DNA of 64,000 nucleotides, taken from contig NZ_BCVI01000059.1 in assembly GCF_001591665.1 (NCBI RefSeq), forward strand, positions 16,951 through 80,950, given 5' to 3'. This stretch comes from Neobacillus soli NBRC 102451. Lineage in GTDB: Bacteria > Bacillota > Bacilli > Bacillales > Cytobacillaceae. The notes beneath the pieces were generated by a model, which saw nothing but the letters and a program-made list of their open reading frames with translations, searched no databases and was not told the origin of the DNA. The position numbers and the translations under genes were made by a program. Shown piece by piece: positions 40,104-48,546 of the stretch (the first letter of the stretch is position 1; the number at the start of each line of letters is the position of its first letter).

Positions 40104-41412
40104 GCTTCAACCCTCCCAGGTCGTCCATCGTAATCTGGCCCCATGATTTATCATAACGATAGAACCAGGCAGGTTCTAAGAGAATTATTTTATTCTCCTC
40201 CGAATCCCTTTCCATTCGATAGCCCAAGAATAATTCTTCAAGAAGCGCTGGCTTAAAGTTCTGTTTACTTTTTAAAAACTCTAATGCCTTGTGACCCGAT
40301 GGACGTGTGACCTTTTGCATTTCCGTTGTTAAAGGCAGCTCTAAGGCCATGTTCGGGCGCACATATTTACTGATTTCATCTCGGCCCCAAAATTCAACGA
40401 TTTCCGAAAGGCCTCGATCGTTAAAGACCGGATAACCATCCATACTGTATAAACGGAAGGTGACGGATTGGCTATATTCATTTTTAGAAACAAAGCGATA
40501 GGGATCCGTCCAGCCACCATGGTCATTGACAAAGTCAATGCTTCTTTTCACTAAATCATAGGAGCTGTTACTATACGTGTCTTCCACGGTCGGGTTGACA
40601 TAAAGAAGGATATTGCTATTATAATTTACAGTCATTTTACTAGAACCGTTTGTATACTCTTCTCCTTGTGGGATAAAGCTTTTTTGAACAAAACTAGGAT
40701 CGTTGAAGAGTGCCTCTTTAAATTCCTCCGAATTAAGGGGAACAGGTATATACTTATAAGAAACCATTTCCGTTTCCCCTTCTGGAAGAAAGATGGTTCG
40801 CTTTTGATTGGACTCAAAAGCAAAGAAGCGAGGATAACGGGCTGCATTCTTATAAAATTTATGATTAAACGCACTTAAATTGATTGATGAGATATGGCTA
40901 ATATACACTTGCTGATTTTCAGAGGAAACAAAGTAAACAATTCCATTTTCCTTTTCTGAATCTTCCACATTGATAATTATTTGATTGAAGTCGAAAGAGG
41001 GGACCTTTTTCCCTTCAATCGTTAAAACACTGCGAAATAACTCAATCGGAACTTCCCCCGGGAAAGTGATTTCAGCATTGCCGCTTCCATGAGTTAATTC
41101 CTTGATGTTATCCATATCATAGGGATACTTCTTTACATCATAAAAAGCCCACTGGCTTAATTCCTTGATCATCTTTTCAAGGTCTTCTGTATTGTTGGTT
41201 CCGTAATGCGCACCCTTCACATGAAACAAGACCCGATCAGGTCGAACAATTTTCTGAACCTCCTGTTTCTCACTTAGAGCGACTTCCTTGACAGTTTTAC
41301 TCTTTTCCATTGTGTCGTAATTGGGCTGGTAGGTCCAAAGGTTCCATGTTAAAAGAATACTAACCAACACTAATATAGTTAAAATTGCTGATTTAATATT
41401 TTCGTATCTCAT
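40090..41412 (-). CDS. walH: WalRK regulatory protein WalH (YycH)
   Basis: A 440-residue bitopic protein with helix at residues about 8-25 and a large outer domain. It partners WalI in restraining WalK in B. subtilis. I start at ATG 41412, which overlaps the walK stop as ATGA; an ATG six bases earlier is possible but sits closer to the ribosome-binding site. Confidence 0.93.
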   Translation of the reverse strand: MRYENIKSAILTILVLVSILLTWNLWTYQPNYDTMEKSKTVKEVALSEKQEVQKIVRPDRVLFHVKGAHYGTNNTEDLEKMIKELSQWAFYDVKKYPYDMDNIKELTHGSGNAEITFPGEVPIELFRSVLTIEGKKVPSFDFNQIIINVEDSEKENGIVYFVSSENQQVYISHISSINLSAFNHKFYKNAARYPRFFAFESNQKRTIFLPEGETEMVSYKYIPVPLNSEEFKEALFNDPSFVQKSFIPQGEEYTNGSSKMTVNYNSNILLYVNPTVEDTYSNSSYDLVKRSIDFVNDHGGWTDPYRFVSKNEYSQSVTFRLYSMDGYPVFNDRGLSEIVEFWGRDEISKYVRPNMALELPLTTEMQKVTRPSGHKALEFLKSKQNFKPALLEELFLGYRMERDSEENKIILLEPAWFYRYDKSWGQITMDDLGGLKHGLE

Positions 41413-43238
41413 AACCATTCATCCTCTTCCGAACGCTCATAGGGAAGTGAAAAGGAAATCTTCGTTCCTTTTCCTTCTTTACTTGATGCCCATATAGCCC
41501 CGCCGTGAGCTTTGACCATTTCCATTGCGATGGCAAGGCCTAGGCCTGTCCCGCCCAATTTACGGGTTCTTGCCTTATCGACACGATAAAAACGGTCAAA
41601 GATTTTTCCAATATTCTCTTTTGGAATCCCCACACCTTGGTCCGAAACACTAACAATAATTTTATCTTCCTCTTCTTTCATCGAAAAAGTGACTTGGCCG
41701 CCTTCTGGAGAGTACTTCAAGGCGTTGGAAATAATATTGTATAAGACCTGCGTCATTTTATCTTCATCAATTTCTACGAATATCTTATTGACAGGCAGCA
41801 TTCTTTTGAAGGATACATTCTGCTCCTTCGACATCTCGAACCGATCGATGATACGGTGATAGAAATCAACGAAATTTACCCACTCCATCGAAAGCCGGTA
41901 ATCGGTACTATCCATCTTTGATAGCTGGAGCAGATCATTGACTAGACGAATCATTCTTTCTGTTTCCGTCCGTGTGACCTCTAAAAAATTAGGGGCAATT
42001 TCTGCGTCCTGCCATGCGCCATCAGCGAGAGCCTCCAGGTAACTCCTCATCGTGGTTAACGGGGTCCTCAGTTCATGCGAGACATTGGCAACAAACTCTC
42101 TTCTTTCCACATCAATTTTTTCCTGATCGGTAATATCATGAAGGACCGCAATTAAACCATTAACAAAGCCGGTCTCTTTTTGAATGACGGAAAAATTAGC
42201 ACGAAGGAAATAGCGCTCTTTTTTCGTACTATAATCTAAGATTAACGAATCCTTTTCCTCAAGTAAGTCCTCAAATGAATTCGTATCGTCTAAACCTAAT
42301 AAGGATACAATTGGCTGAGTCAGGACTGTTTCACGTGAAACATTCAGCATTTCCGCAGCGGGCTCATTGATTAAGATCACCCGCCCCTTTCTGTCAGTAG
42401 CAATGACTCCATCCGTCATATACGACAACACCGATGACAGTTTTCGCCGTTCTCCTTCTGTCATTGCCTGTGCTTCCTGCAGTTTTTTTGTTAAATTGTT
42501 AAAGGTAATGGCGAGCGTCCCAATTTCATCATAGCCATACACTTTCACTTTCCGTGAAAAATTCCCCTTTGCCATCGCAAGGGCCTGTTTTTTCATGTCA
42601 GCAATCGGCCTGGTGATTGTTTGGGCCAACAAAATACCTAAAAGAGCCGTAATCGATAAGGCAATCGCTGTTCCTGTTGCAAAGATTCCATTGATGGTTT
42701 TCATTTGCTCAAAGACATTTTCTATTTTTGCAACAAGATCGATGGAACCAATTACCTTTTTCCCAGATTTAATCGGAGTAGAGAGGACCCAAATTCGATG
42801 GCCTGTTTGCCGGTCAATTTTTATTGCACTTTGATCCTCTTCTAAAACCATCGATTGTTTGATCCGCAGCTCTGTTGTCCTTTGACCGACTACACCCTGA
42901 TTATTTTGTTGAGAAGTCCCGAGAATTTTAAGGGATCTGCCTTCAATCACCCGCACTTCAGAAATATCACCCGCTTCAAAATCCCTCAGGATTTTCTTAA
43001 TATCATCTTCAAGTGTTGGATCTTCAGGCGTTCTCTCTTTTTTCATTTCTTCAACAATGTTGTAGGCCAGCAGATTAACACGGGCTTTTAATGATGTCTG
43101 GAAATTTGTCCTCAATGTTTCCTCAAGCTGTTTGACAAAATATACACCGATAATTTGCATGGCCACTAAAATAAGCAGGACATAGATAAGAACAAATTTT
43201 ACGTGTATTGAGCGAAAGAAACCAACTTTTTTAATCAA
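41409..43238 (-). CDS. walK: Cell-wall sensor histidine kinase WalK
   Basis: A 609-residue kinase: helix (residues about 13-32), extracytoplasmic Cache-like domain, helix (about 184-205), HAMP (about 205-260), PAS (about 265-370), HisKA with FVANVSHELRTPLTTMRSYL (phospho-His near 390), and HATPase with NIISNALKYSPEGG, SDQGVGIPKENIGKIFDRFY and GGTGLGLAIAMEMV. It phosphorylates WalR to control autolysins. A perfect parS site (42327-42342) lies inside the PAS-coding part. Confidence 0.97.
   Translation of the reverse strand: MIKKVGFFRSIHVKFVLIYVLLILVAMQIIGVYFVKQLEETLRTNFQTSLKARVNLLAYNIVEEMKKERTPEDPTLEDDIKKILRDFEAGDISEVRVIEGRSLKILGTSQQNNQGVVGQRTTELRIKQSMVLEEDQSAIKIDRQTGHRIWVLSTPIKSGKKVIGSIDLVAKIENVFEQMKTINGIFATGTAIALSITALLGILLAQTITRPIADMKKQALAMAKGNFSRKVKVYGYDEIGTLAITFNNLTKKLQEAQAMTEGERRKLSSVLSYMTDGVIATDRKGRVILINEPAAEMLNVSRETVLTQPIVSLLGLDDTNSFEDLLEEKDSLILDYSTKKERYFLRANFSVIQKETGFVNGLIAVLHDITDQEKIDVERREFVANVSHELRTPLTTMRSYLEALADGAWQDAEIAPNFLEVTRTETERMIRLVNDLLQLSKMDSTDYRLSMEWVNFVDFYHRIIDRFEMSKEQNVSFKRMLPVNKIFVEIDEDKMTQVLYNIISNALKYSPEGGQVTFSMKEEEDKIIVSVSDQGVGIPKENIGKIFDRFYRVDKARTRKLGGTGLGLAIAMEMVKAHGGAIWASSKEGKGTKISFSLPYERSEEDEWL
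42327..42342. promoter_or_regulatory. parS site inside walK
   Basis: TGTTTCACGTGAAACA, a perfect 16-bp parS palindrome and binding site for Spo0J (ParB). It encodes NVSRET in WalK. Confidence 0.92.
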
Positions 43239-43243
43239 TTAGA

Positions 43244-43954
43244 TTACTCCTGTTCAGGATTCCGCAAATAATATCCAACCCCGCGGCGCGTAACAATCCA
43301 AGTTGGATGACTGGGGCTATCCTCAATTTTTTCACGCAGGCGTCTGACTGTTACATCCACTGTTCTTACGTCCCCGTAATAGTCATAACCCCAGACGGTT
43401 TGCAATAAATGTTCTCTCGTCATTACCTGACCAATATGCTTGGCCAAATAGTAGAGGAGTTCAAACTCGCGGTGTGTCAATTCAATCGTCTCACCCCGTT
43501 TTGAGACAACATAGGCATCGGGATGAATCGTTAGTGAACCAATTTCTATTTCATTTGTTTCGTTCTCTGCATCTGGCTGTGCCAAGATTTGTTGGTGACG
43601 CCGTAAGTTGGCTTTTACGCGGGCAATTAATTCTCTTGTGCTGAATGGCTTCGTCACATAATCATCGGCACCCAGCTCAAGTCCTAACACTTTATCAATC
43701 TCAGAGTCCTTGGCCGTCAACATAATAATTGGCATTTCATGTTTCTTTCGGACCTCGCGGCAAACTTCCATACCATCCCTTAATGGGAGCATAATATCTA
43801 AAAGGATTAAATCAGGCTGGATTTCTTCAACCAGACTTAGCGCTTCGTTTCCATCATAGGCACAATAGACAACATAGCCCTCTTTTTTAAGATTAAACTG
43901 CAGGATATCTGCAATCGGTTTTTCATCATCGACAACGAGAATTTTCTTCTCCAT
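43244..43954 (-). CDS. walR: Essential response regulator WalR
   Basis: A 236-residue OmpR-type regulator: receiver domain with the acidic pair DDEKP, phospho-Asp in LILLDIMLP (about residue 53), switch Thr in MLTAKDS and Lys in TKPFS; winged-helix domain ending GVGYYLRNPEQE. It activates autolysin genes and represses their inhibitors through TGTWAH-N5-TGTWAH boxes. First gene of the operon; walK starts 5 bp on. Confidence 0.97.
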   Translation of the reverse strand: MEKKILVVDDEKPIADILQFNLKKEGYVVYCAYDGNEALSLVEEIQPDLILLDIMLPLRDGMEVCREVRKKHEMPIIMLTAKDSEIDKVLGLELGADDYVTKPFSTRELIARVKANLRRHQQILAQPDAENETNEIEIGSLTIHPDAYVVSKRGETIELTHREFELLYYLAKHIGQVMTREHLLQTVWGYDYYGDVRTVDVTVRRLREKIEDSPSHPTWIVTRRGVGYYLRNPEQE

Positions 43955-44220
43955 ATCATCACTCCTTATAAATAAGATGATCTATTCAATATAAAATAAA
44001 GGCGGGTGTGATTAGTGCTAAGCTTCACCAATACAAAGTGAAAAATGTATATTTTCGCTGCAAATAGATAGACTAATTCGTTTTTGCGTGGCTCCGCCCT
44101 TTTCCTTAAAGTCATAACTATACTAGTTTACTGTACCATTTTATCCGCTTAAATTCACCTAAAACTAGTTGGCAGGATTGGAATAACTATCTTTTTAGCC
44201 AATTGTTTCTTTCAAAAGGA

Positions 44221-44252
44221 AAAAGCCCCTAGTGCTGGACTAGAGACCTCTT
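44221..44252 (-). terminator. Terminator after the M23 endopeptidase gene
   Basis: CTCTAGT-CCAGC-ACTAGGGG stem (minus strand) followed by CTTTTT. The rest of 43955-44220 should hold the walR promoter, but I see no clear boxes. Confidence 0.7.
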
Positions 44253-44264
44253 AGATAGATGTTA

Positions 44265-45713
44265 TTATCTTAGATAGGAAAGCGGATTGACCAAGCCGCT
44301 ATTTTTATATACTTCAAAATGTAAATGGATCCCTGTTGCATCCCCTGTAGCGCCCATAACACCAATACTAGTGCCCTTTGAAACGGTTTGGCCTGCTTTT
44401 ACCTTAAGCGATGACATGTGACCATAGAGCGTACGATAACCATTATGGTGGTCAATGATGATTTTGTTCCCATAACCGCCGCCCCAGCCGGCAAAGACAA
44501 CAACGCCATTATCAGCGGCCATTATTGACCTGTTATTTGGTCCAGCAATATCAATCCCCTTGTGCATTCTGCCCCAGCGCGGACCTTGTTTACTAGAGAT
44601 ATAACCGCCCACTGTTGGCCAAGCAAAGCTTCCATCACCACGAGAAGGAATAACCTTTGTTCCTTTTATGACGATATGATTGACAGCTTGCTTTTGAATT
44701 TGTTCATTCAATTGCTCCTTCTTAACGGATACACCATTTTGTTCTGAAATGGAATAGGTGACCAATCGGGAGCCGTTTTGACCCTTTTGTTTTTCTTTTG
44801 TCTCGCCTTTTGGCATTGATGAGTTTTTAATTACTTCATTCGTGAAGGCAATTTTCTCTTTTTTCTTTACTTCTTTATCGACAATCACTTCAATAAATGG
44901 TTTTGGAACGGTAATATTTATTTCTTGACCAATCATTAAGAGTGTATCCTTTGTTAAACCCGGATTGATTGCCAAAATATCAACCATCTTCAAATGGTGG
45001 CTATTAGCAATGGTTTCAAGCACATCACCCGCTTGAATGACATATTTCTTTTCTTCTAACGTACCTTTTTGTAAAAAGGTGACTGCTTCGTTAGCAGACA
45101 TGATTCTTTCCGGAGCAATATTTTCTGCTTCGATTGAAATATTTTTCGATAAGCGAACGTCTAATAGACGTGACTCATTTTCTTTTAATTCCGGTAATGA
45201 CATGTTTTCTGAAGCTTTTCTTGCCTCAAGGTCGTTTAATTGATCCTGAGAGACATAGCGCAGTTTAAGCTTCTTCATGACTTCTTCCGCAGTCTCTTTG
45301 TTTTCCACGTAAACAACCGGCTTGCCATCGATAACAATGGCAGTCGCCTCCGCTTCGATATAGAAGGTGTCCTTAATCGTCGGGATGGTTTCTTCAGTTG
45401 TTGATGCTGTTCTGAGAGCCTGCTCAGAAATATATTGATCCTTCGGGCCAATTTTTAAATCCATTGCCTTGAAGGAGCCTTTCGTAGCGTCCGCTTTTTC
45501 AGCAATGATTTTATTGGCTACATCTTTATTTGTTACGTTGCCAATATATGTACCGTTAAGATAGACATGATAAATGGTTGATGATTTTGCTGAAGCGGCA
45601 AACGCTGCAGGACCATTACTAAAGGCAATGACAGATGCAGCCACAGTAGTAATCGCCGTCGTTTTCAGTATTAAGAACTTTTTTGATTTAGATATTCTAT
45701 TCAAAAATAACAT
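44265..45713 (-). CDS. Secreted M23 metallo-endopeptidase with LysM and G5 domains
   Basis: A 482-residue wall hydrolase. It has a signal peptide (cleavage near AFAAS), a mixed N-terminal domain, LysM (YVIQAGDVLETIANSHHLKM, about residues 230-275), a G5 domain and a C-terminal LytM domain. The Zn ligands are in GRMHKGIDIAG and GIHLHFEVY, with YGHMSSL as the third block. It cuts peptidoglycan peptides. Start at ATG 45713, 6 bases after GGGAGG. Its place next to walR suggests a WalR target; a partial box is listed at 45839. Confidence 0.88.
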   Translation of the reverse strand: MLFLNRISKSKKFLILKTTAITTVAASVIAFSNGPAAFAASAKSSTIYHVYLNGTYIGNVTNKDVANKIIAEKADATKGSFKAMDLKIGPKDQYISEQALRTASTTEETIPTIKDTFYIEAEATAIVIDGKPVVYVENKETAEEVMKKLKLRYVSQDQLNDLEARKASENMSLPELKENESRLLDVRLSKNISIEAENIAPERIMSANEAVTFLQKGTLEEKKYVIQAGDVLETIANSHHLKMVDILAINPGLTKDTLLMIGQEINITVPKPFIEVIVDKEVKKKEKIAFTNEVIKNSSMPKGETKEKQKGQNGSRLVTYSISEQNGVSVKKEQLNEQIQKQAVNHIVIKGTKVIPSRGDGSFAWPTVGGYISSKQGPRWGRMHKGIDIAGPNNRSIMAADNGVVVFAGWGGGYGNKIIIDHHNGYRTLYGHMSSLKVKAGQTVSKGTSIGVMGATGDATGIHLHFEVYKNSGLVNPLSYLR

Positions 45714-45838
45714 TTCTTCCTCCCAAATCACGATAAAACTCTATTTATCTAGTACTTTTGACTACTAAGAATTCCCTAGTTTTTTAACCTTCTTTACCTT
45801 ACCATAATATTTAGAAAATGGAGGAATAGTCTTTATAA

Positions 45839-45855
45839 TGTAACAAAAATGTATA
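45839..45855. promoter_or_regulatory. Possible WalR box upstream of the M23 gene
   Basis: TGTAAC-AAAAA-TGTATA, one mismatch from TGTWAH-N5-TGTWAH, on the opposite strand to the gene and about 125 bp before its start. Weak candidate. Apart from this, 45714-46073 is AT-rich with nothing recognisable. Confidence 0.3.
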
Positions 45856-46073
45856 ATAGCTGACATTTCCCTACATTTAACTGAAATATTCTAGTCGTTT
45901 TTTCCCTTATTTGTTTTTTAAATTAGGGGGAAATTCCTATTAAAACAGGGTTTTTAATAGTTCTAGCGTAGTAGACTTTTATTTTACAAAATAGGACAAA
46001 CTATTTATGCTTTTTTTGTAAAAAGGAGGAACCTTTATTTCAATGGGATGGCAAGAGTAATTTTACAATAACA

Positions 46074-46109
46074 AAAAAGGAAGCTTGCAAACGCAAGCTT
46101 CCTTTTTTA
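46074..46109 (-). terminator. Terminator of the tRNA cluster
   Basis: GGAAGCTTGC-GTTT-GCAAGCTTCC stem followed by TTTTTT on the minus strand, just after tRNA-Phe. Confidence 0.9.
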
Positions 46110-46114
46110 TAGAA

Positions 46115-46187
46115 TGGCTCAGGACGGAATCGAACCGCCGACACAAGGATTTTCAGTCCTTTGCTCTACCGACTGAGCTACTGAGCC
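46115..46187 (-). tRNA. tRNA-Phe (GAA)
   Basis: Full cloverleaf of 73 nt: acceptor GGCTCAG/CTGAGCC, D arm AGCTCAGTCGGTAGAGC, anticodon loop CTGAAAA with GAA, T arm GGTTCGATTCC. CCA is not encoded. Last gene of the cluster. Confidence 0.96.
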
Positions 46188-46193
46188 AACTAA

Positions 46194-46270
46194 TGGCGGT
46201 CTGGACGGGACTCGAACCCGCGACCTCCTGCGTGACAGGCAGGCATTCTAACCAACTGAACTACCAGACC
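46194..46270 (-). tRNA. tRNA-Asp (GTC)
   Basis: 77 nt with encoded CCA: acceptor GGTCTGG/CCAGACC, anticodon loop CTGTCAC with GTC, T arm GGGTTCGAGTCCC. Confidence 0.96.
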
Positions 46271-46276
46271 AAACTA

Positions 46277-46351
46277 TGGTGACCCCTACGGGATTCGAAC
46301 CCGTGTTACCTCCGTGAAAGGGAGGTGTCTTAACCGCTTGACCAAGGGGCC
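46277..46351 (-). tRNA. tRNA-Glu (TTC)
   Basis: 75 nt with encoded CCA: acceptor GGCCCCT/AGGGGTC, anticodon loop CTTTCAC with TTC, T arm CGGGTTCGAATCCCG. Confidence 0.96.
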
Positions 46352-46364
46352 ACAAAAAAATAAA

Positions 46365-46440
46365 TGGTGAGCCATGAAGGACTCGAACCTTCGACCCTCT
46401 GATTAAAAGTCAGATGCTCTACCAACTGAGCTAATGGCTC
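46365..46440 (-). tRNA. tRNA-Lys (TTT)
   Basis: 76 nt with encoded CCA: acceptor GAGCCAT/ATGGCTC, D arm AGCTCAGTTGGTAGAGC, anticodon loop CTTTTAA with TTT. First tRNA of the cluster; its 5' third is duplicated upstream (46558-46606). Confidence 0.96.
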
Positions 46441-46463
46441 GTACATAAGATGATTCACTAATC
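46415..46463 (-). repeat. 49-bp direct repeat, copy within tRNA-Lys and its leader
   Basis: Covers the first 26 nt of tRNA-Lys and 23 nt of leader. Identical to 46558-46606. Confidence 0.85.
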
Positions 46464-46557
46464 TTTTATTTCGTCGGATGCCCACGCCTCAGGAAGCTTA
46501 AGCAAGCAGCAGCTCGGCGTGTGCCCTGATGCTGTTTCGAAGAAGCTTATTCGATCG

Positions 46558-46606
46558 TGCTCTACCAACTGAGCTAATGGCTCGTACATAAGATGATTCA
46601 CTAATC
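46558..46606 (-). repeat. 49-bp direct repeat, truncated tRNA-Lys 5' part in the leader
   Basis: An exact copy of 46415-46463, 143 bp upstream. A third degenerate copy of the acceptor/D-arm start (GAGCTAATTGCTCG) follows at about 46607. The copy has no 3' half and cannot fold as tRNA. The bases between the copies (46464-46557) are unlike the flanks. Confidence 0.8.
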
Positions 46607-46653
46607 GAGCTAATTGCTCGCACTTAATTTGTCGTATTGTGACGACGCTTTTT

Positions 46654-46683
46654 ATAATAGCATGGTTAATACCCATTAAGCAA
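46654..46683 (-). promoter_or_regulatory. Promoter of the tRNA cluster
   Basis: TTGCTT (46683-46678), 18-bp spacer, TATTAT (46659-46654) on the minus strand, then a leader of about 210 bases containing the truncated tRNA-Lys copy. Confidence 0.7.
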
Positions 46684-46881
46684 TACCTTTTTTAAAAATA
46701 GTTATTAAAATATAGTTTCTATTTAAACTTCCACTTAATTTGATCCCATTTTGCCAATAAACATGCGCTTTTCGTTGATATTTTGTTCGGATTATCGGAT
46801 AAAACAGGAAAACGGCATATGAAAATGCATCTTCGGGGCAAGAAGTTCTGTCATAAGCACTTATTTAAGGACGCATTCTAG

Positions 46882-46978
46882 TTTTATTTGCGAAAAAATC
46901 CACTTTATTTGCGAATTACCTGGTTTTATTTGCGAATCCAAGCCTTTTATTTGCGAATTACTCCGTTTTATTTGCGAA
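46882..46978. repeat. Five TTTTATTTGCGAA repeats with exact 21-bp period
   Basis: Copies start at 46882, 46903, 46924, 46945 and 46966; the second begins with C in place of T. The 8-bp spacers all differ. The array lies between the tRNA promoter and the purA terminator. The remainder of 46684-47030 shows nothing else. Confidence 0.85.
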
Positions 46979-47030
46979 TCGTCAAAACAAACACTTTCCA
47001 TCCCTCGCAAACCTTACATGTTCAAAGAGA

Positions 47031-47056
47031 AAAGCCCGCCAAAATACGGGCTTCTC
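47031..47056 (-). terminator. Hairpin after purA
   Basis: AAGCCCG-TATTTTGG-CGGGCTT stem just beyond the stop codon, with a short T run. Confidence 0.75.
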
Positions 47057-47065
47057 ATAAATAAT

Positions 47066-48358
47066 TTAGATTTGCCTCCACGGGCTGCGAACGACATTTG
47101 TTTGATTACGGTCAGGGCCGACCGAGAAGGTTGTCAACGGAACTCCAGTCAGCTGGGTGACGCGCTCAATATAATGGCGGGCATTGGCAGGCAGCTCGTC
47201 TAATGATTTAACGCCTGTAATATCCTCAGTCCAGCCTGGCAGTTCTTCATATACAGGTTCACACTCCGCTAATACCTTTAAGCTCGCCGGATACTCTGTA
47301 ATGAGTTCGCCTTTATAGCGATAGGCCGTACATATTTTCAAGCTTTCAATACCGGTTAAGACGTCAATTGAATTAAGAGAAAGATCCGTTAACCCGCTGA
47401 CACGGCGGGCATGGCGCACGACGACGCTATCAAACCAGCCGACACGGCGCGGACGTCCTGTTGTAGTACCGTATTCACGCCCAACCTCACGAATGCGATT
47501 TCCTGTTTCATCATGTAATTCAGTAGGGAACGGTCCGTCACCGACACGGGAAGTGTAGGCCTTACAAACGCCAACGGCATGGGTGATTTTAGATGGACCA
47601 ACTCCTGAACCAATCGTTACTCCTCCGGCAACTGGGTTAGATGATGTAACAAACGGATACGTACCTTGGTCAATATCTAACATAACACCCTGGGCACCTT
47701 CAAAAAGGACCCGCTTACCGTCATCCAGGGCATCATTCAACACTACAGATGTATCGCAGACATATTGCTTAATCTGCTGTCCATACTCAAAGTATTCATC
47801 TAATATTTCTTCCTTCTTAAAGCCGGTAGTCTCATAAATCCGTTCAAATAAGCGGTTTTTCTCAGCAAGGTTCCGCTCCAATTTTTCCTCAAACACATCG
47901 TGCTCTAGCAAATCGGCAATTCGAATCCCAACACGCGCAGCTTTGTCCATATAGGCAGGGCCAATACCCTTTTTCGTGGTACCAATCTTATTAGCACCCT
48001 TACTTTCTTCTTCCACTTCATCCAATTTCAAATGGTAGGGAAGGATCACATGGGCACGATTACTAATCCGAAGATTCTCGGTAGTAACTCCTTTTTCATG
48101 TAAGTAAGCAAGCTCAGTTACAAGCGCTTTAGGATCAACCACCATGCCATTACCGATGACACTAATTTTTTCTTTATTAAAAATCCCTGAAGGAATTAAA
48201 TGTAATTTGTAGGTTTCTCCGTTAAATTTAATGGTGTGCCCTGCATTGTTTCCACCTTGATAACGTGCAATTACCTCTGCATTTTCAGAAAGAAAGTCCG
48301 TAATTTTTCCTTTTCCTTCGTCTCCCCATTGCGTACCAACAACCACTACTGATGACAT
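47066..48358 (-). CDS. purA: Adenylosuccinate synthetase
   Basis: GTP-dependent first step from IMP to AMP. 430 residues, the B. subtilis length. N-terminal P-loop-like GTQWGDEGKGK (residues 8-18), catalytic His in GHTIKF, IMP-binding GTTKKGIGPAYMDKAAR, GAQGVMLDIDQGTYPFVTSS, and the GTP loop TTGRPRRVGWFD. The start at 48358 has GGAGG 8 bases upstream; an in-frame ATG 15 bases earlier lies before that site. Confidence 0.97.
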   Translation of the reverse strand: MSSVVVVGTQWGDEGKGKITDFLSENAEVIARYQGGNNAGHTIKFNGETYKLHLIPSGIFNKEKISVIGNGMVVDPKALVTELAYLHEKGVTTENLRISNRAHVILPYHLKLDEVEEESKGANKIGTTKKGIGPAYMDKAARVGIRIADLLEHDVFEEKLERNLAEKNRLFERIYETTGFKKEEILDEYFEYGQQIKQYVCDTSVVLNDALDDGKRVLFEGAQGVMLDIDQGTYPFVTSSNPVAGGVTIGSGVGPSKITHAVGVCKAYTSRVGDGPFPTELHDETGNRIREVGREYGTTTGRPRRVGWFDSVVVRHARRVSGLTDLSLNSIDVLTGIESLKICTAYRYKGELITEYPASLKVLAECEPVYEELPGWTEDITGVKSLDELPANARHYIERVTQLTGVPLTTFSVGPDRNQTNVVRSPWRQI

Positions 48359-48510
48359 AAAAGGCACCTCCAAAATTTTTAACTTCCCGTAAATACTTAT
48401 TCATCACTAATTCAGTTTACCAATTACGCCTCGAAAAATCAATTAAACACGAACATTTTATATTAAAATATAGTATTTGTTCGTATAAATAGCAAACTCT
48501 AACTATATAA

Positions 48511-48540
48511 AAAGAGTCAGCCAAATAGTCTGGCTGACTC
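48511..48540 (-). terminator. Terminator after dnaB
   Basis: GAGTCAGCC-AGACTATTT-GGCTGACTC stem followed by a T-rich stretch on the minus strand. Confidence 0.85.
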
Positions 48541-48546
48541 CAAAAA

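Noticed and set aside
41050..41070. Possible Noc-binding site (CCCCCGGGAAA)
   Set aside because: Too many mismatches to the Noc consensus palindrome; I found no convincing Noc site by eye.
46085..46676. Open frames across the tRNA cluster on both strands
   Set aside because: They are readings of tRNA genes and their partial duplicate.
46882..46978. Could be a CRISPR array
   Set aside because: Repeats are 13 bp and spacers 8 bp, far below CRISPR sizes, and there are no cas genes.
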